From the NCBI GenBank assembly GCA_947253885.1, contig CAMYAO010000007.1, positions 1-64,000 of the forward strand: DNA of 64,000 nt, written 5' to 3'. The notes under the pieces were generated by a model. That model was given only the letters and a program-made list of their open reading frames with translations, ran no database searches and was not told the origin of the DNA. Below are positions 1 through 8,256 of this stretch, in pieces; within the stretch, counting starts at the first letter, position 1; each line of letters begins with the position of its first letter. The position numbers and the translations under genes were made by a program. The stretch is from an uncultured Clostridium sp. GTDB taxonomy: Bacteria > Bacillota > Clostridia > Lachnospirales > Lachnospiraceae.

Positions 1-544
1 ATATAAAGGTGGTTTTGTTTTTAGAAGAATCTTCTATATTTTTTTGAAGTAATTCCAGATTAAAAAACTCTCCGGCAAGATGGCTGCAAATTACAGCTGT
101 ATCGGAAGAAATTGTACCGTCTATCAGATATCGGGCACCGATTGCAGTATCATCGATCTGCACTTCCTGCAACTGAGGCCAGTATTTGTTTCTGGTTTCT
201 AATGTTTGCTTCAATGCCTGTGGATGTGAGGCAACGTAGTGCAGTTCGGATATGGGAACATCAGGATGTTTAAATAAACAATGGTGTATCGGTAAAATAT
301 AGGTATCTATCAAAGTATAACGTGTTTCTCGAAAAGCTTTTACAAATTCAGATACCGGTCCTACCGTTGAGTTGTAAGTCGCTAAAATGCCGTAATCCAA
401 TTGTTTTTCTAATAAAGCTGCTTTGATGTTTTCTGCACATACCATAGGCAGAAGTTCGGAATCCTCCAGATTATTTTGCTCGACCAGCTTTTTTGCTGCA
501 ATTTCAGAAAAACTATTTGGGATTCCCATATAACCTATTTTCAT
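1..544 (-). CDS. pheA: prephenate dehydratase-like protein (C-terminal part outside window)
   Basis: The reverse strand is open from an ATG at 542-544 to the window edge (181 codons), with a GAGGAAA ribosome site just upstream. It resembles prephenate dehydratase, which makes phenylpyruvate for phenylalanine synthesis: an N-terminal GYMGIPNSFSE (residues 4-14), YNSTVGPV (57-64), and the family motif SHPQALKQ (106-113). Two key motifs are altered: the usual E-N-S-T is Y-N-S-T, and the usual N-x-T-R-F catalytic motif reads NKTTF (176-180), so Arg is replaced by Thr. It may be a divergent enzyme or a non-catalytic relative. The divergent neighbour is an aminotransferase, which would suit the last step of phenylalanine synthesis. 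The 3' end, where an ACT domain would lie, is not in the window. Confidence 0.75.
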   Translation of the reverse strand, partial: MKIGYMGIPNSFSEIAAKKLVEQNNLEDSELLPMVCAENIKAALLEKQLDYGILATYNSTVGPVSEFVKAFRETRYTLIDTYILPIHHCLFKHPDVPISELHYVASHPQALKQTLETRNKYWPQLQEVQIDDTAIGARYLIDGTISSDTAVICSHLAGEFFNLELLQKNIEDSSKNKTTFI

Positions 545-618
545 TTCATTTCCTCACATTTATAATTTATTATATAGATTGATTATAGCTTTTTTTTCTG
601 AAAGATGGAATACATTTC

Positions 619-646
619 TTGACAGTATTTCATAAGGTGGTAATAA
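619..646 (+). promoter_or_regulatory. sigma-A-type promoter for the aminotransferase
   Basis: TTGACA (619-624) and TAATAA (641-646) are separated by 16 bp, about 40 bp before the ATG at 688. The -35 is perfect and the -10 is moderate. Confidence 0.55.
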
Positions 647-687
647 TAAAAGTAGTATAGAAAGTGAGTAGTTACAAGAGGTATGTT

Positions 688-1857
688 ATGAAGTTTAACC
701 ATAAAATTGTTTCTTTAGAACCATCTAAGTCCGTTTCTTTGATGTCAAAGGTAAAAGAGATGCAGAAAACAGATGCAGATGTGATTAATGTTACAGGAGG
801 AGATCCCGATTTTCCGACACCCAAACCGATTTGCGAGGAAGTGTACAGACAATTGGAGTCCGGAAATACACATTATGTTGACGGACAGGGGGATTTAGAA
901 CTTCGAGAGGCTATTTCGGAAAAATTACGCAGGGAAAATCATGCAGTCTATTCAAAAGAACAGATTCTGATCACACCGGGCGGTAAATATGCTGTCTATG
1001 TTTCCGTTTCAGCTCTTTTGAATGAAGGGGATGAAGTGCTTTGGCTGGCACCCGGGTGGGTTTCTTATCCGTCGATTATTGAATCGGTAGGGGGCATTCC
1101 GGTCGTGGTTCCATTATCCTATGAATCGCAATACCAATTAGATTATGAACAATTGGAGAATCTCACTACAGACAGGACTAAGCTTTTGATCATAAACTAT
1201 CCCAATAATCCGACGGGAAAGATTTTGATCGAGGAGGATCTGCAGGTTTTACATCGTTATCTGAAGAATCATCCGGATGTATGGGTATTGTCTGATGAAA
1301 TATATGAAAAGATTATTTACGATAATCATGAATATAAAAGCATATCTGCTTATCCGGATGTGGTAGAGCGCTGTATTGTAATCAACGGTTTTTCAAAATG
1401 TTCCGCTATGACCGGATGGAGGATCGGCTATTTGGCATGTCCGACGGAACTGATGGGTACGATCATGAAGTTGTTCGCCCATACTATGAGCTGCACAAGC
1501 GGTTTTGTGCAAAAAGCGGCGATTACAGCCTTATCCTGTAAAGAAGAGACGGATAAAATGAGAGCAGAGTATCAACAGCGCAGAGATTTTTTGATCCCTG
1601 CAATCAATGAGATAGCAGGACTGCATTGCAGAATTCCGGAGGGGGCGTTCTATGCATGGGTATTGTTTGATCTTCCGTATACCGGTGAAAAAATAGCAGC
1701 GGAGTTGTTGGAAGAAGTAAAAGTGGGGGCGGTTCCGGGAGATGCGTACGGGGAAATAAAACCTTGCATTCGCTTTTCATTTGCTGCTTCTATGGAAGAA
1801 TTAAGGAAGCTGGTGGAGCGCCTAAGAATATATATGCAGAAAAAGGCAGATGACTAA
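688..1857 (+). CDS. PLP-dependent class I/II aminotransferase
   Basis: A 389-residue fold-type I aminotransferase of the AspC/PatA/AraT group, moving an amino group between an amino acid and a 2-oxo acid in the cytoplasm. NYPNNPTG and the PLP-lysine motif NGFSKCSAMTGWRIGY are visible, with Lys237 as the likely Schiff-base residue; the C-terminal PCIRFSFA holds the substrate-carboxylate Arg. The ATG at 688 is chosen because AAGAGG lies 6 bp upstream; a GTG at 664 is in frame but has no ribosome site. Substrate is not decided by sequence. The divergent prephenate-dehydratase-like gene makes an aromatic aminotransferase attractive but unproven. Its stop overlaps the convergent FUSC gene by 4 bp. 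Confidence 0.9.
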   Translation: MKFNHKIVSLEPSKSVSLMSKVKEMQKTDADVINVTGGDPDFPTPKPICEEVYRQLESGNTHYVDGQGDLELREAISEKLRRENHAVYSKEQILITPGGKYAVYVSVSALLNEGDEVLWLAPGWVSYPSIIESVGGIPVVVPLSYESQYQLDYEQLENLTTDRTKLLIINYPNNPTGKILIEEDLQVLHRYLKNHPDVWVLSDEIYEKIIYDNHEYKSISAYPDVVERCIVINGFSKCSAMTGWRIGYLACPTELMGTIMKLFAHTMSCTSGFVQKAAITALSCKEETDKMRAEYQQRRDFLIPAINEIAGLHCRIPEGAFYAWVLFDLPYTGEKIAAELLEEVKVGAVPGDAYGEIKPCIRFSFAASMEELRKLVERLRIYMQKKADD

Positions 1858-3425
1858 CAATCATCTGCCTTTAAATATTTCGCTAAATAGGAAGCAAAAA
1901 ATAACATATGTGCTTTTTTCTGAAGTTGCAGATAATCCAGATTGATTGAATCAGGCTGTCTTTCCGCAAGATTGGCAATCTGCTCCTGAAGTAATACAGA
2001 TTTAATCAGAAGCTCATCTTTTTGATGATTAAGACATTCCTCTTCTGAACGGGTAATATGTTTTCTTTCTTTTGACAGAAAAATTAATTTTTTGCGCATA
2101 TCTTTTAGCAACTCAAGTAGATAGAGAATTTGTTTATTCCAACGAACCGGAAAGATAAATTTGTTTGCCGACAGGGCAATACCGGCACCCAACAGTGTAT
2201 ATCTCAATCGTTCCAACAATACAGTAGAGACAGTGGTGTCCATTGTTTGAACTGCCAATGCGGAACAGGTAATAAAGGCAACCATGGTACCATAGCTTGT
2301 GGAATAATAAATAAAAAAATTTGCAATTGTCATTATAATGACTCTGGATGTGAAATCCGGAAATAGAGAGAATAGGATAAAACATCCTGCAATTCCCACC
2401 ATTGTTCCGCCGATTCGTTGTATTACACGTTGCCTGGTATGCTGTGTATAGGGAATCATCATAAAAAATACAGAGATTACCAGCCAGTAAGGATTATTTC
2501 CTTTGGAAAGATAGCTGTAGATCAGACAGGGGATCATTACAATGATGAGTCTCAGACCGAATCGAAGACGAAGATTGCGAATATCCAGCTGCTGATCACG
2601 GAATTTCAGAGGTCGATAATCATATCCCGGATCCTTTTTCTGAAAAAGATGTTCAAAATCCGATAAGAGAGAAGAAGCCTTTTTTAGATAACCGGGATTA
2701 AGCGGCAACGTGGTAAAAAAACAGATAACATCAAATAAAACGACAAATCTGCAATACCAATTGATTTTTCCTTTTTTTAACAGAGCAGATCGATTGTAAG
2801 CATAGATTTCATGACTAAGCTGTTGATTGACATACTGTATTTTCTGATGAAGATATTTGATTTTATCCGAAGCGTCTTCTTCGGGAAACGAATCGTATAT
2901 ATCCAGTAATTGTCTGCTGTAAGAAAAGCCTTCTCTTATATAGGCACAGATCGGATTTCTCTCTTTGAGAATAAGATGTGTGATTACAATAAAAAGGAAT
3001 ACAATTATAAATGTAACAAAAAGTGCCAGCAGACGTATTCCCAGACCGGGTAAATCGGAAACCGGTGCAATCTGAAAAAATATCAGAGACATTCCGGCTG
3101 GAAAATAGTTTGTCGGATTGTATTCGTCTATTAAGATATATCCGATTAAAAAGAATCCTATCAGATTCATGAGAATCATAAGAGGCAGGGACAAAAGCGC
3201 AAAATAGGACAGCACTGCCATAAATGCATAGACCGAAAAGGTCTTTATAATACTTCCATAGTGATTTTTGGTAGTTTTGTATTGCAAATAGGAAAGTGTA
3301 GCAAACGGTGCAATCATAGTATTTATCAGACCGAAGCCGTAAAGTGTTACAAAAAAGATAAGGGTGACTAAAATTGTCGGCAAAACAGCATCTCTGGTTT
3401 TATGTAAAATGGTATGCAGTTTCAT
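1854..3425 (-). CDS. FUSC-family integral membrane protein (aromatic acid exporter type)
   Basis: A 523-residue membrane protein with two hydrophobic blocks (about residues 12-155 and 290-420) separated and followed by charged helical regions, the layout of the FUSC/YccS family. The family hallmark is seen around residues 310-345 (NPYWLVISVFFMMIPYTQ followed by a TRQRVIQRIGGTMVG stretch). Known FUSC members such as AaeB export aromatic carboxylic acids, so export of an aromatic metabolite is a reasonable inference given the neighbouring genes. It starts with ATG at 3425. It is convergent with the aminotransferase and divergent from the 3.6 kb operon, so it is probably a single-gene unit. Confidence 0.8.
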   Translation of the reverse strand: MKLHTILHKTRDAVLPTILVTLIFFVTLYGFGLINTMIAPFATLSYLQYKTTKNHYGSIIKTFSVYAFMAVLSYFALLSLPLMILMNLIGFFLIGYILIDEYNPTNYFPAGMSLIFFQIAPVSDLPGLGIRLLALFVTFIIVFLFIVITHLILKERNPICAYIREGFSYSRQLLDIYDSFPEEDASDKIKYLHQKIQYVNQQLSHEIYAYNRSALLKKGKINWYCRFVVLFDVICFFTTLPLNPGYLKKASSLLSDFEHLFQKKDPGYDYRPLKFRDQQLDIRNLRLRFGLRLIIVMIPCLIYSYLSKGNNPYWLVISVFFMMIPYTQHTRQRVIQRIGGTMVGIAGCFILFSLFPDFTSRVIIMTIANFFIYYSTSYGTMVAFITCSALAVQTMDTTVSTVLLERLRYTLLGAGIALSANKFIFPVRWNKQILYLLELLKDMRKKLIFLSKERKHITRSEEECLNHQKDELLIKSVLLQEQIANLAERQPDSINLDYLQLQKKAHMLFFASYLAKYLKADDC

Positions 3426-3450
3426 AGGACTCCTTTTGGGTTACATGGAA

Positions 3451-3479
3451 TTGACAAAGAATATTTACAATGCTATTAT
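3451..3479 (+). promoter_or_regulatory. strong promoter of the 3.6-8.95 kb operon
   Basis: A perfect TTGACA (3451-3456), a 17-bp spacer and TATTAT (3474-3479) lie between the divergent FUSC gene and the first permease. The predicted transcript has a leader of about 120 nt before the ATG at 3610. Confidence 0.75.
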
Positions 3480-3609
3480 AAAACCAATTTAGAATTAGAT
3501 ACAACAAATACTGATTTTAAATGTGAATTGGGGATATTATAAAAAATAAGTAAGTCTAAAAGTAAAAAATAGGAGAGAAAAAATTATAGATTTAATCGGG
3601 GGAGATTTT

Positions 3610-4389
3610 ATGGTTCAATTTTTTTTCAAACGACTATTTCGGACAAAAACATTCTATATAGCTTTGGGTATCGGTACAGTGATATCCTTAGCAAATTTCT
3701 TTATTGACATTTTTCCAAACAGATATTACGGGAATACTCCATATACGATATGGCTGGAAAGCTTTTCACCTTCGCGTTTACCCCAAATATATTTTCAAAT
3801 ATTTCCTATTTTAGCGGTTCTTCCTATGGCATCAATCTATTTTAAAGATAAAAAAAGTGGTTATATAAATCATATTTTGAGTTGCGGAAAGGGAAAGACC
3901 TACTTTTCTGTAATGTTTTTAATTAATTTTTTTGCCAGTGGTTTCACATTGGCAATACCTTTATTATTAAATATCTATTGTTGCTTTATGACCTTGCCTA
4001 ATCAAAAGCCAACGATAGGAAGCATGTACTCGCAAATTTTTTTCTTGATGTATCCCCATGATACTTTTTGTATGGAGTTATATTATCAACATCCTTTTTT
4101 GCATCTGCTGTTATACGTGCTGATAGCATTTTTGATTGCGGGAATTATGGGAAGTTTTGGATTGGCAATCAGTTTTTATGTGAAAAAAATTTTTTTGGTA
4201 TATCTTATACCGTATATAATATTAAATATTATAACAATTATAGGAGGGGAAAGATACGATTTGATGAAAATGATTCGCCAAAGTTCTGATGATGTTTATC
4301 TATCAGTTTTGGTAACATTGGCGGTATTGTTAATGGCAGCTGCTGGGGTGATATTTCAGATCGGAAAAAGAAAACAGGTATTTTTATGA
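3610..4389 (+). CDS. ABC-2-like membrane permease, first gene of exporter-like operon
   Basis: A 259-residue protein with about six hydrophobic segments and a basic N-terminus. I do not recognise a named family; size and layout resemble ABC-2-type permease subunits. It shares three blocks with the protein at 8253-8951 and with the broken gene at 53837-54580: TPYTIWLESF (near residue 45), PLLLNIYCCFMTLP (near 120) and HPFLHLLLYVLIAF (near 160). GGGGAG at 3599-3604 serves as ribosome site. It is the first gene after the strong promoter at 3451; the next gene is separated from it by an arm of an inverted repeat. Likely the membrane part of an exporter or immunity pump, by inference. Confidence 0.6.
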   Translation: MVQFFFKRLFRTKTFYIALGIGTVISLANFFIDIFPNRYYGNTPYTIWLESFSPSRLPQIYFQIFPILAVLPMASIYFKDKKSGYINHILSCGKGKTYFSVMFLINFFASGFTLAIPLLLNIYCCFMTLPNQKPTIGSMYSQIFFLMYPHDTFCMELYYQHPFLHLLLYVLIAFLIAGIMGSFGLAISFYVKKIFLVYLIPYIILNIITIIGGERYDLMKMIRQSSDDVYLSVLVTLAVLLMAAAGVIFQIGKRKQVFL

Positions 4390-4390
4390 T

Positions 4391-4408
4391 AAAAAAGGGG
4401 TATCATAC
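4391..4408. repeat. left arm of imperfect inverted repeat around the small secreted-protein gene
   Basis: AAAAAAGGGGTATCATAC starts directly after the stop of the first permease. It is complementary to 4867-4883 except for one missing base. Thirteen bases of it also occur in the terminator at 19470. Confidence 0.7.
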
Positions 4409-4431
4409 TTCATTTAAGAAATGGGAATATT

Positions 4432-4854
4432 ATGATGAAAAAAATTTTGATTCTGGGGGGGCTGATTTGTACCTCTATTGGAAGTATGACTATTTATGGT
4501 GGAAATTCAAAAATAGAAACATTTCAGTTTAAGTTATCTCCAAAAAAGGAGAATGATTATGCTTTTACAAGGTGGAGAGTTAAAGAAAATAGGACAGCAA
4601 TGAGATGTGAGGTAAATTACGTCAAAACCGCAAAAACTCCGGTGGTATTATGGGCACAGGGAAAAAGCCATATGATAGGTGGTACTAAAAACTGTGCAGG
4701 TGGTATGTACTATAAGGTTGTAGGAACTAGACACATATCTATGTATAATACTGTTAGGGAAGATGGTTGCAATTGGGCTAGAATAGCGGCAGGTGCAGAC
4801 AAAAAACACCGGGCAAATAAGGTAGAGGGAGTTTGGAGCCCTGATATGAGATAG
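4432..4854 (+). CDS. small secreted Cys-containing protein, DUF2712-like (putative bacteriocin/effector)
   Basis: A 140-residue protein with an N-terminal signal sequence (hydrophobic core about residues 5-21) and a polar, basic mature part with three cysteines (Cys59, Cys88, Cys113). The spacing of aromatic and basic residues, with a TRWRV block near 46, VVLWAQ near 71, a VREDG/ARIAA block near 108-120 and the ending VEGVWSPD, recalls from memory the DUF2712 family of small exported proteins found beside ABC transporters. This was not checked by search. It is the only clearly soluble secreted product of the operon, so it is the natural candidate for cargo or effector. It sits between the arms of an inverted repeat (4391-4408, 4867-4883). 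The ribosome site is weak, and either of two adjacent ATGs could start it. Confidence 0.6.
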   Translation: MMKKILILGGLICTSIGSMTIYGGNSKIETFQFKLSPKKENDYAFTRWRVKENRTAMRCEVNYVKTAKTPVVLWAQGKSHMIGGTKNCAGGMYYKVVGTRHISMYNTVREDGCNWARIAAGADKKHRANKVEGVWSPDMR

Positions 4855-4866
4855 TATAAACATTGT

Positions 4867-4883
4867 GTATGATACCCTTTTTT
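4867..4883. repeat. right arm of inverted repeat around the small secreted-protein gene
   Basis: GTATGATACCCTTTTTT, 12 bp after the stop of the secreted-protein gene, complementary to 4391-4408. It ends in six T's like a terminator arm, but its partner is about 460 bp upstream, across the whole gene. Confidence 0.7.
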
Positions 4884-4938
4884 AATACTGGTTTTTCTCA
4901 GGTTTTAAATTTTTTATATAGAAAGATGGTGAGAATTT

Positions 4939-5619
4939 ATGAAAAAAACTTATATATGCTGTTCTATCGGAATAATAATTTTATTGTTATCGGTTCTGCG
5001 TTATAGAATGGTAAATTATGAGGATTGGATTCACGGAAAGGGAAGTTATCAGCTGCAGGAAAAGCATGTTGATTATGTGAAAAACATAGAAAGAGTAGCT
5101 AAATTACCTTTTAAACAAATAAAAAAAACAGCAGGTTCTAATTTGATTGATTCGAAAATGGATGGATTGTCTTATGCCATTGGAAAACCTACTTCTTTTA
5201 TTATAAAAGAAGATAATGTGTGGAAGATTAAATATTATTTTCCCTTTATAGTAAATAATCCGACATCAGAAGATCGAGAATTGGGAATTGATGAATATTC
5301 TAATTTAATCGTAAATGGACAACAGGAATTTCTTACAAATTTCTATAAGAAAGGTATGGATAATATATCTGCTTATCCGAGAAAAGTGGTAAAGACGCTG
5401 AATGAAAGAATTGTAAAAGCAAAAACAACACGGCTTTTGTATTTTAGATGTGAGTCATATAAAGAGACAGAGCAAGAGGCAAAGACAGATCAAAACCATT
5501 ATCAATTATCTTTGGTTGATACTGTTTGGAATAAAAACAAGACACGTTCTTTTCGGACACAGTATTATGTAGGGGAAGATTTATGGAGAAGCAACATAAG
5601 AAAAGACAATACTACTTAA
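4939..5619 (+). CDS. membrane-anchored extracytoplasmic protein, paralogue 1
   Basis: A 226-residue protein with one N-terminal hydrophobic segment (about residues 5-22) and a long polar remainder, suggesting a signal anchor with the body outside the cell. It is not recognised as a known family. It is related to the next gene: both have a YYFPF core motif followed by a conserved E-x-Y-x-x-L-x-V-x-G pattern and a near-C-terminal QLSLVDT or QFSIVET block. GATGGTGAG precedes the ATG. It overlaps the next gene by 37 bp, so translation is probably coupled. Roles such as immunity, adaptor or chaperone for the secreted protein are possible but unproven. Confidence 0.6.
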   Translation: MKKTYICCSIGIIILLLSVLRYRMVNYEDWIHGKGSYQLQEKHVDYVKNIERVAKLPFKQIKKTAGSNLIDSKMDGLSYAIGKPTSFIIKEDNVWKIKYYFPFIVNNPTSEDRELGIDEYSNLIVNGQQEFLTNFYKKGMDNISAYPRKVVKTLNERIVKAKTTRLLYFRCESYKETEQEAKTDQNHYQLSLVDTVWNKNKTRSFRTQYYVGEDLWRSNIRKDNTT

Positions 5620-6191
5620 TGGGAGTTATTTTGTTGATTGTTTTAGCTTCATACGGTAGATACAAATTTTTAAATTCGAATTCCGCATTGAGGTCAACAT
5701 CATATTCTGTTGAAAGTATTCCGTATATAAAAACATTGAATCATATTAGAAAAAAGGTGAAAAGTCAGACCTTGGCATATAATACAGATGTGGATTATAG
5801 TGTTTTGGTGCAAAACGAGGATACACATTATGTGTTTTTGAAACCTGAAATCGATAAGAAGAAGGATAAAACATATTATTATTTTCCCTACCGTGCATTA
5901 AAGCTGTTGAATACTGATAAAAAGATTGAGATTGAAAAATATGCTTGTCTGGTGGTAGGTGGAAGACGAATAAAACCATTGTCTTATAAAGACGGAAGGC
6001 GTTTTTATACCAAGGAAATGAAACAATTAATCGGTTGTGAAAAAAGAAAATTAAAACAATATGAGGTCTCCAGAGGGTGTATAGTTTTTTTTGATGACAA
6101 CAAAACGGCAAGTGGGGAAGACTATCAGTTTTCGATAGTGGAGACTTCTCAAAACAGGATAGACGTAGTGTATTTAAAGAATGATGAATGA
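5583..6191 (+). CDS. membrane-anchored extracytoplasmic protein, paralogue 2
   Basis: A 202-residue protein with a basic start, one hydrophobic segment (about residues 10-27) and a polar body. It shares YYFPY, the E-x-Y-x-x-L-V-V-G-G pattern and QFSIVET with the preceding gene, so the pair looks like a tandem duplication that has diverged strongly. The start lies inside the preceding coding region (37-bp overlap) after AGGGGAAG, and its end overlaps the next gene by 11 bp. Function unknown; the tight coupling ties it to the exporter genes. Confidence 0.6.
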   Translation: MEKQHKKRQYYLMGVILLIVLASYGRYKFLNSNSALRSTSYSVESIPYIKTLNHIRKKVKSQTLAYNTDVDYSVLVQNEDTHYVFLKPEIDKKKDKTYYYFPYRALKLLNTDKKIEIEKYACLVVGGRRIKPLSYKDGRRFYTKEMKQLIGCEKRKLKQYEVSRGCIVFFDDNKTASGEDYQFSIVETSQNRIDVVYLKNDE

Positions 6192-6903
6192 ATTAAAAGG
6201 ATTAATAAAAAGAGATGTGATTTTATTATGGCAACTATATCGGGTTAGAATCGGAGTGTATTTGCTTTTAACGTCAATCATGGGAGTTTCTGCTTGCAAT
6301 CAGAATCGTTTGATGTATTCCATTAGAGGAATTTCCATTGAGGCGTTTAGGATGAATCCGACAGACATTCCTTTTCTGTGGATATGGTTGCAAATTGGTA
6401 TTATATTTGCGATTTATGATTTTCTGCGAAGTGATTTACTAAAACACTCTACTAATATATGGGTGAAGTTGGGAAATAAATTTTTTATATGGGTTAGTAA
6501 GATGACAGTGGGCTTGCTTATGGTTGCTGTTGCAAATTTTGTTTCATTTCTTATTTTCTTATTCGAAATAAAAGTGTTTGCTATGGCAATAGATATCTCG
6601 CAATTAACAGTAATAGCATTTATATCCATACTGGGAGTTATGACGACCTATTGTATTTATTCGTGCCTATGTCTGCTTATGCATGAAATAATCGCGACAA
6701 TTATTGTTTTCATTTATATGCTGATAGGTATATTGTCAACCAGCAAGCTGTTCTATGTGAATTTATTTATGTATATAAGGATAGAGAATATAGTATATAC
6801 TCTTCTGTATATTATAGCATCTATTTTGATAACCGGAATAACAGCGGCTTTCGTATTGAAAAAAATAGACTTTTTTTTGTTGGGGGATGTAAGGGATGAA
6901 TAA
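6181..6903 (+). CDS. multi-pass membrane protein (ABC exporter permease subunit)
   Basis: A 240-residue protein with about six hydrophobic segments, starting around residues 20, 60, 100, 140, 165 and 205. It lies directly before and overlaps the ABC ATPase gene by 8 bp, the usual arrangement for an ABC-2-type permease paired with its ATPase. It does not show the TPY-x-W-x-E signature of the outer permeases in this operon. The two ATGs at 6181 and 6184 are equivalent candidates. Predicted to form the transmembrane channel with the other permeases. Confidence 0.6.
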   Translation: MMNELKGLIKRDVILLWQLYRVRIGVYLLLTSIMGVSACNQNRLMYSIRGISIEAFRMNPTDIPFLWIWLQIGIIFAIYDFLRSDLLKHSTNIWVKLGNKFFIWVSKMTVGLLMVAVANFVSFLIFLFEIKVFAMAIDISQLTVIAFISILGVMTTYCIYSCLCLLMHEIIATIIVFIYMLIGILSTSKLFYVNLFMYIRIENIVYTLLYIIASILITGITAAFVLKKIDFFLLGDVRDE

Positions 6904-7525
6904 GGAATATGTGAAACTGATCAATGTAACAAAGATAATAAAAGGGAAACTTATTTTAGATCATATAAACTTAAATATAAGTAAGGGAAAAATATATGGA
7001 ATACGCGGAATTAACGGTTCCGGAAAAACAATGCTGTTACGGGCAATTGCAGGATTAATGCATGTTAAAGGAGAAGTTTTGGTAGATGGTAAAAAGATTG
7101 ATGGAGGGTGTTTTCCGAAGAGTATCGGAGTACTGATTGAAACACCGGCATTTTTACCGGAATTTACAGCGAAAGAAAATATGGAGCTTCTCTCTATAAT
7201 TCAATCTGGGATTAATAAATCTGTTATAAATGAGACGCTTGATATGGTAGGGTTGGATGCAGATGATAAGAGAAAATACAATAAATTTTCGCTTGGTATG
7301 AAACAAAGACTTGGGATTGCTCAGGCAATTGTCGGGTGTCCGGATTTAATACTATTAGATGAGCCTACAAATGCCTTGGATAAAAGTGGAATTACTCAGT
7401 TGATAACAATTATAAAACAGTTAAGGGAAAAAGGCTGTACACTTATGATAGCCAGCCATGATGAAATTTTTTTAGAAGAAGTATCCGATCACATTTATTA
7501 TATGGAACAGGGAAAAATAAAATGA
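6896..7525 (+). CDS. ABC transporter ATP-binding protein
   Basis: A 209-residue nucleotide-binding subunit. Walker A GINGSGKTM (about residues 38-46), the signature FSLGMKQR (about 138-145), Walker B LILLDEPTNALD (about 158-169) and the H-loop MIASHD (about 183-188) are all present. The signature has Leu-Gly in place of the first Ser-Gly, a variant common in CcmA/BcrA-type exporters. It is short, with little beyond the core domain. It is the only ATPase in this operon and would have to power all four membrane proteins. It overlaps its neighbours by 8 and 4 bp. Confidence 0.9.
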   Translation: MNKEYVKLINVTKIIKGKLILDHINLNISKGKIYGIRGINGSGKTMLLRAIAGLMHVKGEVLVDGKKIDGGCFPKSIGVLIETPAFLPEFTAKENMELLSIIQSGINKSVINETLDMVGLDADDKRKYNKFSLGMKQRLGIAQAIVGCPDLILLDEPTNALDKSGITQLITIIKQLREKGCTLMIASHDEIFLEEVSDHIYYMEQGKIK

Positions 7526-8256
7526 AGATAGTATGGTTGAAAGGATATGGTAAATTTTTTCTGTTATATTTAATCGGAGTAGCCATATTCGTATCTTATT
7601 CACATACGGAACCGGCGCTTACTGTCTTATGTCATGGAGCATTTTTGAGTAAAATAGTGGCAGCCGGACCCATACTGCTTATGGGATGGGTGCTATACAG
7701 TACTGTTCAGCTGTTTCTTCGAGAGGCTGTGATTGTAAAGAATAAAAACATTGAAATTATCACGAAGACTATAATACAGAGATTAGCTTTATATTCCGTA
7801 TCCATTGCATTGGTCTATTCAGGAGTATCTTTTTTGATTGTATTTTTATGTACACACAATATAGTTTTTCCTAAAGAAGATCAAATATATAATGTAGATA
7901 TCGGAGCGACATTTATTAGAATATTTATGGTACTGAGTTGTTATTTATTTTGGATTGTGTTGTTGGGACTCTTACTTTATCTTATATGGAAGAAAGTGAT
8001 TGTATCAATTATAGCCATGTTGATGATTCCGTTTTTGGGGGAACAACTGAATTTTGTGCTGGTGAATAGATTTCTATGTAGTATGTTGACACCGGACACT
8101 AAATTTTTGTGTTCGGATGTTTATTCCATGTTTTTGGGAATGAGCCGATCTCTTTTAATGGCGTTTGTTTTTTACTGTATAATAACATTTGCAGTAAAAA
8201 AAATTGATTTATGTTTTACCACATCTGTTGATAAAAATATAGGGGATAAGATATGA
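7522..8256 (+). CDS. multi-pass membrane protein of the exporter operon
   Basis: A 244-residue protein with about six hydrophobic stretches, overlapping the ATPase gene and the following permease by 4 bp each (ATGA-type junctions). I do not recognise a family beyond a general resemblance to ABC-2 permeases. It lacks the LN-x-Y-x-x-FMTL block seen in the first and last permeases. Together with the gene at 6181 it probably makes up the ATPase-coupled channel, with the other two permeases serving a related but distinct role. Confidence 0.55.
   Translation: MKIVWLKGYGKFFLLYLIGVAIFVSYSHTEPALTVLCHGAFLSKIVAAGPILLMGWVLYSTVQLFLREAVIVKNKNIEIITKTIIQRLALYSVSIALVYSGVSFLIVFLCTHNIVFPKEDQIYNVDIGATFIRIFMVLSCYLFWIVLLGLLLYLIWKKVIVSIIAMLMIPFLGEQLNFVLVNRFLCSMLTPDTKFLCSDVYSMFLGMSRSLLMAFVFYCIITFAVKKIDLCFTTSVDKNIGDKI

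Noticed and set aside
2130..2666. Short frames on the plus strand opposite the FUSC gene
   Set aside because: They lie wholly antisense to a well-supported membrane-protein gene, lack ribosome sites and show no family-like pattern.
4391..4883. MITE or complete transposable element around the small secreted gene
   Set aside because: No target-site duplication is seen at the outer edges, there is no transposase, and the arm resembles a terminator sequence; it is kept only as an inverted repeat.
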